Shown: in pieces, positions 7,669 through 16,665 of the stretch
Layout of the letters: each line of letters begins with the position of its first letter
Position numbering within the stretch: the first letter of the stretch is position 1
NCBI RefSeq assembly: GCF_023283945.1
Contig: NZ_JAKIKW010000005.1
Coordinates: forward strand, 186,001 to 250,000
From: Shewanella gelidimarina
Lineage (GTDB): Bacteria; Pseudomonadota; Gammaproteobacteria; Enterobacterales; Shewanellaceae
Direction of reading: 5' to 3'
Length of the DNA: 64,000 nt
Translations under genes and position numbers: made by a program
Notes under the pieces: generated by a model
What the model was told of the DNA's origin: nothing
What the model saw: only the letters and a program-made list of their open reading frames with translations
Databases searched by the model: none

Positions 7669-10476
7669 CTAGCCAGCTTTTTTATACTCAGTATAAGCTT
7701 CACCTTGGGTTAACCATTTTGGTGCGGGCTTACCCTTTAGGTAGTGATCAAAATATTCCATCATGCGAATACTATAATCGAGTTTATTTGGATATTTTTT
7801 AAGATGATGTGGTTCATCTTGGTATTGAAGCAACACCACATCTTTTCCGGCACGGCGCATTGCCAGATACATTTCAACCCCTTGCTCCCAAGGTACGGCA
7901 TCATCTTTATCACCAAACATAATCATCATCGGCGTTTTAATGCGCTCAACGTAAAACACTGGTGAATTTTCAATATACTTCTGTGGCGACTTAAATAAAC
8001 TATCACCAATTCGGCTTTGGCCAGTTTCATACTGGAACTGTCTCGCTAAACCACTACCATGACGAATACCACTATAAGCACTTGTCATATTAGTCACTGG
8101 CGCACCGGCTACCGCCGCTTTAAAGATATTGGTTTTAGTCACTGCAAATGCGGTTTGATAACCACCCCATGAGTGACCTTGGATCCCGACAGCTTGCGGA
8201 TCCGCAACGCCCATATCGATAAGATGCTGTACGCCTGAGGTTAATGCTTGCACTGAAGAATCACCTGGATAACCCACTTCAAAACGGATATCAGGTAGGA
8301 AAATGGCATAACCATTATCAGCAAACCAGGCGAAGTTAGGGCGATGGTTAATTTTCATTTGTGGGAACGCATGCAATCTATCACTCATAAAGCGGTAGAA
8401 ATAAACCAGCACAGGATAACGTTGTCCTTCAACATAATTGGTTGGCTTAATCAGCACACCATCTAATGGCTTGCCATCGCCATTGGTCCAATGAACCAAC
8501 TCCGATTTACCCCAGTTAAATGCACGCTTCTGTTTATCAAGATCAGTTTGACGAGTCGCCTTTTGTGGCGATTCGTACTGTGCAGTATAAAGATCTGGGA
8601 ACAGATCATATCTCTCTTTAGAGAAAACAATCGTCTTTGCATCTTCACTGCGTGCAAGCACCTTCAACTTATAATCGCCAGCGATCAGCTTAGTCACACC
8701 CGCAGTGCCAACCTGAGCTTGATAAAAGCCATCACCTTTACTGATATCACTGTAACCTTGCAGCAGCACTTGTTCATTATTGGCTAGGACGCTTGGGTAA
8801 CCTTTATCATCAACTAAACCCTCTAGACGGTATTGAATCCCCGCTTTACGCCCTTTGCCTGCCGTTAAATTAAAGGCCTCATAAGAGAGCGTGTTCAACT
8901 GCCAAATATCATATTTATCATAAATTAACAGACCTGAATCATCTGCAATCCAAGGACCAAAACCATAACCTGGTGCATTAGATGGATAATCGTGATCTTC
9001 ATCAGCAAAAGAAACGTCTAAGTTTTTGGTGATATTGATGCGTCTGTCATTGGCGACTTCATATAGGAAAACATTTCCATGCTGGTAGTAAGCAACAAAC
9101 TTTTCGTTTGGCGATAATTCAGGTTCCGCACCGCTGCTTTGCTGGGTTAACACCGGGATTTTATGCCCCGTATTTAAATCTACCAAATAAAAGTCACGAT
9201 AAAATCCCGCCCAGGTGATCATCTTTCGATATGGAAGGTCTGAGCTTGCGAGTACAAAACGAGTCTGTTGTTCAACTTCCATGTCAGGGACTTTAAGATC
9301 GGCAAGCTGAACCAAATTGTTCCCGGCCACGTGTAACACGGCAAGATACGTGCGTTTCAGCTCTTTCTTATACTGCTTTACTTCATGAGGTTTTATACGC
9401 GGATCATCACCGTGCCAAACACGTAACTCTCTCTCACCGGTAATGATATTTTGATTATACAGGTCAGCTTCTTTTTCAACCTTTGCTAATTCAATTTGTT
9501 GACTCACTTGTGGCACGCGGCCGAAAAACAAACGTTGACTATCATCCGAGAAACGCAGTGCTGTGTATCGATTTAAAGTCCATTCTTTCGACGTTGGTGT
9601 CGGTGTGACTTTTCCAGACACGATATTAAAAAGAGATAATCGATATTCACGTCCAAAAGGCGCTTGGCGAGCATCACCCGCAGTGAAACCTAAATACTGT
9701 CCATCATCACTCAATGCCACTGAGCCCAGCTGTTGCTGTTTCAAACGGTGTACTATTTTGGCGGTATTATCAGCCAATGACACCAGTCTCAGTTCGTGCT
9801 TATCAACGGCGAAATTATTGATGGCTAATGCAAAGTGCTTACCTGACTTATCAAAATTGAACGCGGTGACATCTTTAAACGTTATGGATTTCAAATTACT
9901 AAGCGACACAAGCTCAACAGTGGTGCCTTTATCATAATCATCGACTTTGCTGTCTTTTTTACTCGTTTTAGGCTTATCTTTTACTTTAGCGTCTTTTTTC
10001 TTATCTTCCGCTTCATACCAAATGGCAATATGTGAGCCCGTTTCGTTAAATTCAAACGATTTAACACGTTCATAACGAAGCTCAACGCCAGTGCTAGTGT
10101 CAACTAACACCATTCCTGGCTTTAACTTCTTCTTCTCTTTCGCTGACGCCATTTCAGATGCAAGTAAAGGCACTTTATCAACAAAGGCAACGTAACGACC
10201 GTCATGACTCACCTTTGGCTTAGTGCCGCCTTTTACACTAAACTCTTTTTTAGTGCTGAGGTTTTTAACGAGGCCACGGCTATCGCCTCTATCCGGAGAG
10301 ACTTCTACCGCCAGTGTTTTCCCCGTATCAGAGATAACTGGTTTGCTGAGCGATTCAAATCGCATGATATCATCGGGAGTAATAGGAGAGGCAGCAGCAA
10401 GCAAACTTGCAGGCAATAAACTCGCTGTAAATAACAGCAATGATTTACTCGGTAATAACGTCAAGGTCTTCCTCAT
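7669..10476 (-). CDS. Secreted S9-family (prolyl oligopeptidase-like) serine peptidase
   Basis: 935 residues from the chosen start. That start opens a clear signal peptide (MRKTLTLL..., cleavage near LLAAA), whereas the longer frame to 10656 begins with unrelated coding. The N-terminal two thirds is a beta-propeller-like region rich in 'G.YLGFTAGD', 'DDSQRLFFGR' and 'SPNEKFVAYY' strands. A Lys-rich low-complexity insert (DKKKDAKVKDKPKTSKKDSK) lies within it. The C-terminal alpha/beta hydrolase domain carries the triad: Ser about 769 in GHSWGGY, Asp about 858 in GDKDDAVPW, His about 890 in EPHHLKK. It should act in the periplasm or outside the cell on peptides. It is monocistronic. Confidence 0.9.
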   Translation of the reverse strand: MRKTLTLLPSKSLLLFTASLLPASLLAAASPITPDDIMRFESLSKPVISDTGKTLAVEVSPDRGDSRGLVKNLSTKKEFSVKGGTKPKVSHDGRYVAFVDKVPLLASEMASAKEKKKLKPGMVLVDTSTGVELRYERVKSFEFNETGSHIAIWYEAEDKKKDAKVKDKPKTSKKDSKVDDYDKGTTVELVSLSNLKSITFKDVTAFNFDKSGKHFALAINNFAVDKHELRLVSLADNTAKIVHRLKQQQLGSVALSDDGQYLGFTAGDARQAPFGREYRLSLFNIVSGKVTPTPTSKEWTLNRYTALRFSDDSQRLFFGRVPQVSQQIELAKVEKEADLYNQNIITGERELRVWHGDDPRIKPHEVKQYKKELKRTYLAVLHVAGNNLVQLADLKVPDMEVEQQTRFVLASSDLPYRKMITWAGFYRDFYLVDLNTGHKIPVLTQQSSGAEPELSPNEKFVAYYQHGNVFLYEVANDRRINITKNLDVSFADEDHDYPSNAPGYGFGPWIADDSGLLIYDKYDIWQLNTLSYEAFNLTAGKGRKAGIQYRLEGLVDDKGYPSVLANNEQVLLQGYSDISKGDGFYQAQVGTAGVTKLIAGDYKLKVLARSEDAKTIVFSKERYDLFPDLYTAQYESPQKATRQTDLDKQKRAFNWGKSELVHWTNGDGKPLDGVLIKPTNYVEGQRYPVLVYFYRFMSDRLHAFPQMKINHRPNFAWFADNGYAIFLPDIRFEVGYPGDSSVQALTSGVQHLIDMGVADPQAVGIQGHSWGGYQTAFAVTKTNIFKAAVAGAPVTNMTSAYSGIRHGSGLARQFQYETGQSRIGDSLFKSPQKYIENSPVFYVERIKTPMMIMFGDKDDAVPWEQGVEMYLAMRRAGKDVVLLQYQDEPHHLKKYPNKLDYSIRMMEYFDHYLKGKPAPKWLTQGEAYTEYKKAG

Positions 10477-11119
10477 TATTATATTGATATTGGGAGCGAT
10501 TACTCTTTCGAGTTTAGTTTTTGTTCGTCTCTTTATGATAAAAAATAATGCTTTTAGTACATCATCCATTACCCATTTTGTCATAGAAGAATAGCGGCGT
10601 TGAAACGAACCCGTAGGGCCGCAATTCTTGTCTATTTTTGTGGTGTTGTAGGCCATTGTGGAAAACGACGAAACGACCTAGCCTTCGCCTTGCCAAAATA
10701 GCCAATAAACAGCGATAAAGACAACCATGAAAGGTAAACAGCCCTTAGACTAAAGTAGACTTTTTTAACCTTTAACGATCAATCATCCTCATAAGCGCTG
10801 ATTTATGCAAGTTACCCTACAGAAAAAAACGTGAGATTGCTCACTAAATCCTGTGAAAAGTGTTTAAAAGTGTTTAAAATACGTCGCACAAAAAGAAAAT
10901 AATACTAAGGCATGTTGTTCTTCCTTTTTAGGAAGCTGTTGCCCTTGAATAAATGCTGGAGCTATATAGAGGTTATTGAGTCTAAATGGGCCTCAATCGC
11001 TGATAAAGCCAGTATTTCTTCAAGTGCAGCATTTACAAACAACAAGCCTTAATTCACTTACTGTGTCTTACGACATGGTCAGACAATTGCAGTAACGCCG
11101 CAGCGCGGTAGGACTATCC
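10477..11119. other. Intergenic region between the S9 peptidase and isocitrate dehydrogenase
   Basis: 643 bases separating two divergent genes, so it must hold both promoters. It contains one copy of a dispersed repeat at 10688-10732 and a short tandem AGTGTTTAAA-like doublet near 10858-10876. I see no tRNA, no credible short ORF and no convincing operator. Confidence 0.5.
10688..10732 (+). repeat. Dispersed intergenic repeat, copy 1
   Basis: Begins with CCTTGCCAAAATAGCCA, identical over 17 bases to an inverted copy at 13483-13499. By eye the similarity extends to about 45 bases, with 35 matches. Probably a genus-specific intergenic repeat. Confidence 0.6.
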
Positions 11120-12130
11120 ATGACAAAAAGAACTATAACCGTAATCCCTGGTGATGGGATTGGCCCAAGCATTATCGATGCAGCGATTAAAATTCTCGAT
11201 AAAGCGGGTTGTGATTTTGAGTATGAATTTGCTGATGCAGGTTTAGTTGCTCTCGAAAAGCACGGTGAGCTATTACCTCAACGCACATTAGATTTGATTG
11301 AGAAAAACCGTATTACGTTAAAAGGCCCTCTAACAACGCCAGTTGGTGAAGGCTTTACCTCTATTAACGTCAGCCTGCGTAAGCAATTTAGCTTATATGC
11401 CAACGTTCGCCCGGTACTGTCTTTTAAAGGTACTCAAGCACGTTATGACAATATCGATATCATTACTGTTCGTGAAAATACCGAAGGTATGTATTCAGGT
11501 TTAGGCCAAACTGTTTCTGATGATGGTGCAACAGCTGAAGCCACGAGTATTATTACCCGTAAAGGCGCTGAGCAAATTAGCACTTTCGCTTATGAACTCG
11601 CACGTAAAGAGAACCGTAAAAAGGTCACTATCGTTCACAAAGCTAACATTATGAAATCGACTTCAGGTCTATTTTTGAAAGTGGCACGTGAAGTCAGCTT
11701 GCGTTACCCAGACATCACCACTGAAGAGATGATTGTCGATGCAACTTGCATGAAGCTCGTGATGAACCCAGAGATCTTTGACGTTATTGTTACCACTAAC
11801 TTGTTTGGTGATATCTTGTCAGATCTTTGTGCAGGTCTTGTGGGTGGTCTAGGTATGGCTCCTGGCGCAAACATTGGTAAAGATGCCGCTATCTTTGAAG
11901 CTGTACACGGCAGTGCGCCGGATATTGCCGGTAAGAACCTAGCAAACCCAACATCGGTGGTCCTAGCGTCTATCCAAATGCTTGAGTACTTAGGCATGTC
12001 AGATAAAGCAGAGCTTATCCGTAGCGCAATCACAGCTGTGATTGCAGAAGGCGACCGTACGACTCGCGATCTTGGTGGTACTCACGGTACAACTGACTTC
12101 ACACAAGCGGTTATCGAACGTCTTTCATAA
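11120..12130 (+). CDS. icd: Isocitrate dehydrogenase, NAD-type (IMDH/IPMDH-like short form)
   Basis: 336 residues, much shorter than the NADP enzyme of E. coli (416). It belongs to the beta-decarboxylating dehydrogenase family. The N-terminus ITVIPGDGIGPSI, the substrate region VRENTEGMYSG and SINVSLRKQF, and the signature NLFGDILSDLCAGLVGGLGM with metal-binding aspartates are all present. It oxidises isocitrate to 2-oxoglutarate in the TCA cycle. The short form typically uses NAD+. Cofactor choice here rests on family length and is not proven. A related tartrate or isopropylmalate dehydrogenase is less likely given the SINVSLRK loop. An AGGA ribosome site precedes the ATG and a strong terminator follows. 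Confidence 0.85.
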   Translation: MTKRTITVIPGDGIGPSIIDAAIKILDKAGCDFEYEFADAGLVALEKHGELLPQRTLDLIEKNRITLKGPLTTPVGEGFTSINVSLRKQFSLYANVRPVLSFKGTQARYDNIDIITVRENTEGMYSGLGQTVSDDGATAEATSIITRKGAEQISTFAYELARKENRKKVTIVHKANIMKSTSGLFLKVAREVSLRYPDITTEEMIVDATCMKLVMNPEIFDVIVTTNLFGDILSDLCAGLVGGLGMAPGANIGKDAAIFEAVHGSAPDIAGKNLANPTSVVLASIQMLEYLGMSDKAELIRSAITAVIAEGDRTTRDLGGTHGTTDFTQAVIERLS

Positions 12131-12157
12131 ATAGACTTTTCATGCGCACCGCGCACT

Positions 12158-12197
12158 AAAAAGGCCCCAAGTGTTTAACACTTGGGGCCTTTTTTTA
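12158..12197 (+). terminator. Rho-independent terminator of icd
   Basis: AAGGCCCCAAGTG-TTTAA-CACTTGGGGCCTT followed by seven T; 13-bp stem, 30 bases after the icd stop. Confidence 0.9.
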
Positions 12198-12250
12198 TTC
12201 AGCTGACTTAAAGACGATGCCTTAATGCCTGAACTTATTAATGACTAGAA

Positions 12251-13336
12251 TTAATGAGTAGACTGGGCTGGTCGTAAGCACAAATGCACTGTGACTTCGT
12301 CACGGTCATGATAAAGATGCTTAGCCGCAATACTAAAATCTTTAATACCATTCTCTTTCAAAATATCTGCCATCGTCGCCAATATCGTCGACACTTCTTT
12401 ATAACGTGTCTTCATTGGCAACTTTAAGTTAAATATTGCTTCCTTAAACCAACCGTTAATCGCCCAAGCTTCAACGAGCTCAGCCACACGTGCTGGCTTC
12501 TCAATCATATCGCAAACCAACCAAGAGATGTTCTTTCTCGGGGGTTCAAAACGGAAACCATCGGCTTGATAATGCTTTACCTGGCCTGTTTCCATTAATT
12601 TTTCATCCATTGCGCCGTTATCAACAGCTGCAACGAACATACCACGCCTGACAAGTTGATAAGTCCAGCCACCAGGGCAAGCACCTAAATCAACCGCCCT
12701 CATACCACTACTAAGACGAGTCTCATGCTCTTCTTTAGGAATAAAGTGAATAAAGGCCTCATCTAGCTTTAAGGTAGAACGGCTTGGCGCATCGGCTGCT
12801 ACTTTAAGACGCGGGATCCCCATAAAATAAGGAGAACTATTATTACTTAACGACAAACCTACATAGGCTTGTCCTGGTCCGACAAAACAGACATGGATTA
12901 TGGGCCGTTTAGGGTTTTCTTTATCCAGTAAGGTACCCGACTTTCTTAACGCCTGTCTTAATGGCACCGTAAACTTACGGCAGAAATTAGACAGCTCTTT
13001 TGCTTCGTTAGTATCAGGCGTTTCAACGCGTAGTTCACCCGCGTACTGGATGCCAGCTAAGGCCTCAACAATCGGCGAGATACGGTCTTGCTCTGGTAAT
13101 CCCTTCAACAGTGCTTTGGCGGCAAACATCTGTCTTGCAAAAATCAATGAATCCAAACTGATCTTCTTCGCCAGTATTTCAGCATCGCCCGCTTGGAAGC
13201 ACTGAAAAATAACATAGGCATCATTGGTGTTAGTTTTAACAAATCCACCAATATCGTGCTCTGCAGCACGCACTTGGATCTCTGCCGCGCAATCTTTCTC
13301 ATAACCAGCACGGCAAAATAAAAATAGGTTTATCAT
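12251..13336 (-). CDS. rlmM: 23S rRNA (cytidine2498-2'-O)-methyltransferase RlmM
   Basis: 361 residues from the start [20 protein letters not shown], which matches the family N-terminus and has AGGAA upstream; the longer frame to 13357 is not needed. An N-terminal THUMP-like domain is followed by a Rossmann methyltransferase domain with SAM motif [19 protein letters not shown] at about 225-243. Catalytic K-D-K-E type residues are in the expected places (KLDEAF, CDMIEKP, KLPMKTR). It methylates 23S rRNA in the cytoplasm. Together with ygdD and gcvA it keeps the order found in E. coli. Confidence 0.95.
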   Translation of the reverse strand: MINLFLFCRAGYEKDCAAEIQVRAAEHDIGGFVKTNTNDAYVIFQCFQAGDAEILAKKISLDSLIFARQMFAAKALLKGLPEQDRISPIVEALAGIQYAGELRVETPDTNEAKELSNFCRKFTVPLRQALRKSGTLLDKENPKRPIIHVCFVGPGQAYVGLSLSNNSSPYFMGIPRLKVAADAPSRSTLKLDEAFIHFIPKEEHETRLSSGMRAVDLGACPGGWTYQLVRRGMFVAAVDNGAMDEKLMETGQVKHYQADGFRFEPPRKNISWLVCDMIEKPARVAELVEAWAINGWFKEAIFNLKLPMKTRYKEVSTILATMADILKENGIKDFSIAAKHLYHDRDEVTVHLCLRPAQSTH

Positions 13337-13454
13337 TGAATTTCCTGAAGATAACAAATAAAAATAGCGGCCAACAAACTTGCTGCCCGCTATTTTACAC
13401 TTTTACGGCCCACTAGTGTACTGCCAGTGTGTTAATGCTTTACAGCCGTCGATT

Positions 13455-13499
13455 TTTTAGCGTTGTTTGTGCCACTGTTTGCTGGCTATTTTGGCAAGG
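13455..13499 (-). repeat. Dispersed intergenic repeat, copy 2 (inverted)
   Basis: Reverse-strand copy of the element at 10688-10732. The 17-base core is exact at 13483-13499, followed by a diverged 28 bases. Confidence 0.6.
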
Positions 13500-13618
13500 A
13501 GGATGCTATACCGCTTAGTTATTCTGCCCCATAACCTAGAGCACAGCAAAAATAGTCAAGTAGCGCAGTTTATAGGCTTGGTTTAAATGCTGCTCATATT
13601 TTGCAACCACAATGCGTT

Positions 13619-13656
13619 ATGAATGCTTCGATTAAGCCGCTAAGCGAAGCATTCAT
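13619..13656. repeat. Perfect 12-bp inverted repeat
   Basis: ATGAATGCTTCG and its complement CGAAGCATTCAT enclose a 14-base loop. No adjacent T run is present, so it is not an obvious terminator. Confidence 0.55.
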
Positions 13657-13732
13657 GCTCTGTACTAAATCATTATTGTTTCTATGCAAACAATCGAATC
13701 GAACTCGGTTCGAAAGACCAGTACTCCCTCGC

Positions 13733-14119
13733 TTAGTCGAGCTCTTTTACTCTGTTACGCCACACTGCCACAGCAATAAGTAACCAGCCCAGTAGCAAGC
13801 ACACTCCGCCTAATGGGGTAATGGGACCGGTCCATTTAGCCCCTAACAACGCATAGAGGTATAGTGAGCCCGAAAACAACATGGTACCTACAATAAATAG
13901 GTAACCTGCCCAATCAAGCAAACGAGATTTAAGCCAATGACCCGCAAAAGCCACTGCGATTAACGCAAACGTATGGTAGAACTGATACTCCACACCAAGG
14001 TTAAAAATCGCAATCATCTCTGCCGTCGTCACATTCTTAAGGCCGTGAGCAGCAAAAGCTCCCAGCGCTACCGACATAAAACCACTCAACGCTGCCAACA
14101 ATAAAAAACCATTACGCAT
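13733..14119 (-). CDS. ygdD: DUF423 inner-membrane protein YgdD
   Basis: 128 residues with four hydrophobic helices. The N-terminal 'LSGFMSVALGAFAAHGLK' followed by 'GVEYQFYHTFALI' is the DUF423 signature. E. coli YgdD is 131 residues and lies between gcvA and rlmM; here the same neighbours flank it, with one hydrolase gene inserted between ygdD and gcvA. The molecular function of the family is unknown. The whole gcvA-hydrolase-ygdD block is co-directional and could be one transcript. Confidence 0.92.
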   Translation of the reverse strand: MRNGFLLLAALSGFMSVALGAFAAHGLKNVTTAEMIAIFNLGVEYQFYHTFALIAVAFAGHWLKSRLLDWAGYLFIVGTMLFSGSLYLYALLGAKWTGPITPLGGVCLLLGWLLIAVAVWRNRVKELD

Positions 14120-14186
14120 TTAGCCTCCTAAATATCATCGGCATACAAGCCGAGAGAAAGATTAAGTTTACTGCCATCTCAAAGCA

Positions 14187-14948
14187 TTACGGTTTAATGA
14201 ATGCCTGAATAAGTGAGATAGCTTGATCTAGGTTAGCGGTTAGCGTAGTGCCTGACGACTTCCTTGGTTTAAAACTATGATCGCCATCCGTTAACCAATG
14301 CAATTGTGCTTTATCCATCACCGGCCAAGTCTCAACTAGACCCTTATGACCAAATTTATCTCGCTCACCTTGGATAACTAATATGGGCGCATTGCATTTC
14401 TCGATGGGCTCTAAACGGGGCTCACCGCCTTTTAACGGGATAAATGGGTAACCTAAGCAAACAACGCCATCAACAGCGAGACTCTCAGCCAGAATGGCCG
14501 ACATGCGGCCTCCCATCGACTTACCGACTAAATAGATTTTTCGAGGCTTAAATTGGTGCTTAAAAATGCTCAGTTGCAACGCATAGTCAGCAATCAGTTT
14601 CGGGGCTCTATCTGGCGGACGCCGTTTTCCATCAATAGCATTGGCACGCATGTATGGGAAATTAAAGCGGACAATACGTAAATTACCGCCATGGCCAAGC
14701 GCTAGACCGTTCGCCATGGTGGTCATAAACTCATGATGCATATTTGCGCCAGCACCGTGGATCAATACCACTAGCGTATCGCAATCACTTAGTTTTTCGC
14801 TGCTACAACTAGGCTCAAGTAGATATTGGTTCGCATCAAATGCCAAATCCTCAATACCTATCTCAGCCACCGCGCTTGTCAGCCTGCCATCTAAGTAAGC
14901 TTGCTTTAAATTATCATGTAAGGAGCTCACTGCGGGTCTCCTCTTCAA
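14187..14948 (-). CDS. Alpha/beta hydrolase of the KANL3/Tex30 type
   Basis: 253 residues. Hydrolase landmarks: VVLIHGAGANMHHEF (oxyanion region), nucleophile elbow GKSMGGRMS, acid loop QGERDKFG, and DGDHSFKPRK with the catalytic His. These fit the small KANL3/Tex30-like hydrolases, whose substrates are unknown. As drawn, the start overlaps the 3' end of gcvA by 35 bases. That points to translational coupling with the regulator, although a shorter start would remove part of the overlap. The insertion of this gene between ygdD and gcvA differs from the E. coli order. Confidence 0.85.
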   Translation of the reverse strand: MKRRPAVSSLHDNLKQAYLDGRLTSAVAEIGIEDLAFDANQYLLEPSCSSEKLSDCDTLVVLIHGAGANMHHEFMTTMANGLALGHGGNLRIVRFNFPYMRANAIDGKRRPPDRAPKLIADYALQLSIFKHQFKPRKIYLVGKSMGGRMSAILAESLAVDGVVCLGYPFIPLKGGEPRLEPIEKCNAPILVIQGERDKFGHKGLVETWPVMDKAQLHWLTDGDHSFKPRKSSGTTLTANLDQAISLIQAFIKP

Positions 14949-15822
14949 ACATGTCTAACATCCACTCTCTAAAAGCAGCAACCTTACCTATCTCGGCATG
15001 ATTCTGTTGGCTGACTAGGTAATATGCATTTTTACTGACTAGAACCTCAGGGAACGGACATACCAGACGACCTGCTTTGATATCTGGCCTTGCCAGTACA
15101 CTGAAGCCTAGCGCCACACCTTGACCATGGGCAGCGGCTTGCAACACCAGAGAAGAGTGACTAAATATGGGACCTTGGTTCACATTAATATCAGTAATTC
15201 CACATTGTCTAAACCATGCCTGCCAAGATTCACGGCTAGAGTCGTGTAACAAGGTATGATTTTTCAGATCACTGGGCTTTTCTAACGGCTTAGGACCATT
15301 CAATAACATCGGTGAACAAACCGGAATAAGCACCTCATTACGTAGCTTATCAGCACGCATGCCGGGCCAGTCCCCTAAGCCATAATAGATGGCCACATCG
15401 ACGTCATCAGTTAAAGAACCGTCTTCATTATCAACCGCTTTAATTCGCACATCGATATCAGGGTTTTTCTCGGTGAACTTTGCTAAACGAGGTACTAGCC
15501 ATTGAATGGCAAAACTCGGCGAAGTCGCTACAGTTAAGGAACCGATGGCACTTCTGGCAAGTAAACGGTCAGTCGCATCGGCAAGTTGTGTAAAGATATC
15601 TTTGATATCAAGAAAGTATCCTTGTCCCTCTTCTGTTAACAGCAGCGAGCGGTTTTTACGTCTAAATAACTTGAGCCCTAAATATTCTTCTAATGCCTTA
15701 ATTTGATGACTTACTGCAGCCTGAGTTACAAACAGTTCCTCCGCCGCACGTGTAAAGCTCAAATGCCTTGCTGCTGCCTCAAATGCTTTGACTGCATTAA
15801 GGGGGGGTAGTCGTCTAGCCAT
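14914..15822 (-). CDS. gcvA: LysR-family transcriptional regulator GcvA
   Basis: 302 residues from ATG 15822 (MARRLPPLNAVKAFE), aligned with the E. coli GcvA N-terminus of 305 residues. The winged helix-turn-helix is at about 20-45 (LSFTRAAEELFVTQAAVSHQ), followed by 'LKLFRRKNRSLLLTEEGQ'. The effector-binding domain fills the rest. GcvA activates the glycine cleavage genes and the small RNA gcvB in enterics. The gcv target genes are not in this window. The conserved link to ygdD and rlmM makes the GcvA call stronger than a generic LysR call. Confidence 0.88.
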   Translation of the reverse strand: MARRLPPLNAVKAFEAAARHLSFTRAAEELFVTQAAVSHQIKALEEYLGLKLFRRKNRSLLLTEEGQGYFLDIKDIFTQLADATDRLLARSAIGSLTVATSPSFAIQWLVPRLAKFTEKNPDIDVRIKAVDNEDGSLTDDVDVAIYYGLGDWPGMRADKLRNEVLIPVCSPMLLNGPKPLEKPSDLKNHTLLHDSSRESWQAWFRQCGITDINVNQGPIFSHSSLVLQAAAHGQGVALGFSVLARPDIKAGRLVCPFPEVLVSKNAYYLVSQQNHAEIGKVAAFREWMLDMFEEETRSELLT

Positions 15823-16004
15823 AGTGATCAAAGTCTCATTTTTGGATTAGTTTTACTAATGCTCATTGTTACATTTTATCGTTTGTAAAGACCAGTGATT
15901 TTGGTTAAATTCTGCGCCAACGAAATGACACTCGTTGGACAGCCTCTACGACGTAATTGGGGAATGTCTAACAACCCAAATTTAAAGCCTGGAGGCTACC
16001 GAAC

Positions 16005-16238
16005 ATGTTAAACCTAAAATCTGTACTTGTTATCGCTCTTCTGTCAGCTTCTGCCACTGTTAGCGCAGATGAGATCACCATTGATACTACTGGTCTTGAA
16101 GCTACATTAACGGCTAACCTCGCAGAAAGCATGGAATTAATGCAGACACAGTTAACGACTGAGTTAAACACTATGCTGGTTGCTGATGAGCAAAAGCAAG
16201 AAGATAAAGCAACTGCTGCTATTCAACTCGCTGACTAA
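16005..16238 (+). CDS. Small secreted acidic protein, unrecognised
   Basis: 77 residues. A signal peptide of about 21 residues ends in ATVSA before DEITIDT. The mature part (about 56 residues) is Thr/Ala/Glu-rich and probably helical, with a repeated 'ATLTANL...TQLTTELNTML' rhythm. It contains no cysteine and no known motif. A GGAGG-type ribosome site lies at 15990-15995. The hairpin at 16551-16578, beyond a MITE-like repeat, may end its transcript. No family is recognised. Confidence 0.6.
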   Translation: MLNLKSVLVIALLSASATVSADEITIDTTGLEATLTANLAESMELMQTQLTTELNTMLVADEQKQEDKATAAIQLAD

Positions 16239-16379
16239 TACCCTGATAACCAGTTAACAAGCTATTGCTCACAATGGCCCATTAAACTCGTAATTTACGC
16301 AGCATGCCGCTCTCAGCGCGCTTTAATAGGACATTAAAGCACTCGCCATAGATGGAGCCTAGTCTCAGTCTTGCTGTAA

Positions 16380-16543
16380 ATACCAATTGCGCTTAGTATC
16401 AAATCAATTCAGAAGCGCTCAAGCTTTTCAATTCAATGCGCATTGACGAGAGAATGGTTATTCCCTTATGAGCTAATGCAAAGCAGAAGTGGAATGCGTG
16501 AGTGCTTCCCACTGAATGAATAGATACTTAATGCAATTGGTAT
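16380..16543. mobile_element. MITE-like element with 21-bp terminal inverted repeats
   Basis: 164 bases. The left end is ATACCAATTGCGCTTAGTATC. The right end is its inverted partner, differing at two positions (GCG versus GCA and TAG versus AAG contexts). Inner segments also pair imperfectly (AAGCGCTCAAGC against AAGCACTCACGC), so the whole element could fold into a long hairpin. It has no coding capacity. It fits a non-autonomous miniature transposable element; no obvious target duplication was confirmed. Confidence 0.65.
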
Positions 16544-16550
16544 CACATAT

Positions 16551-16578
16551 AAAAACCACCGCTTAAGGTGGTTTTTTT
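16551..16578 (+). terminator. Rho-independent terminator
   Basis: AAAAACCACC-GCTTAA-GGTGGTTTTTTT. It may end the small secreted-protein transcript that reads through the MITE-like element. Confidence 0.75.
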
Positions 16579-16612
16579 GTGTCTATCGAAACACTTTTAA
16601 ATTTTATTCCAT

Positions 16613-16641
16613 AAAAAAAGCGACTTTAAAAGTCGCTTTTT
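16613..16641 (-). terminator. Rho-independent terminator of thiI
   Basis: AAAAAGCGACTTTTAAAGTCGCTTTTT-type symmetric hairpin with A and T runs on both sides, 25 bases beyond the thiI stop codon; it can act bidirectionally. Confidence 0.8.
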
Positions 16642-16665
16642 GATGGGAAAGACTCGTTGCTATGG

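Larger units (their letters stand above)
13337..13732. other. Intergenic region upstream of rlmM with repeat and hairpin
   Basis: 396 bases between rlmM and the end of ygdD (same strand). It contains the second copy of the dispersed repeat (13455-13499) and a perfect 12-bp-stem hairpin (13619-13656). A 60-codon plus-strand frame here looks random. No RNA gene is recognised, although the length and hairpin leave room for a small RNA. Confidence 0.5.

Noticed and set aside
13690..13730. GGTTCGAAAGACC resembling a tRNA T-arm
   Set aside because: The five-base stems required around the loop do not pair and no acceptor, D or anticodon arm can be found nearby.
13601..13783. A 60-codon plus-strand frame in the rlmM-ygdD gap
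   Set aside because: Overlaps a hairpin and the end of ygdD; no signal, motif or ribosome site.
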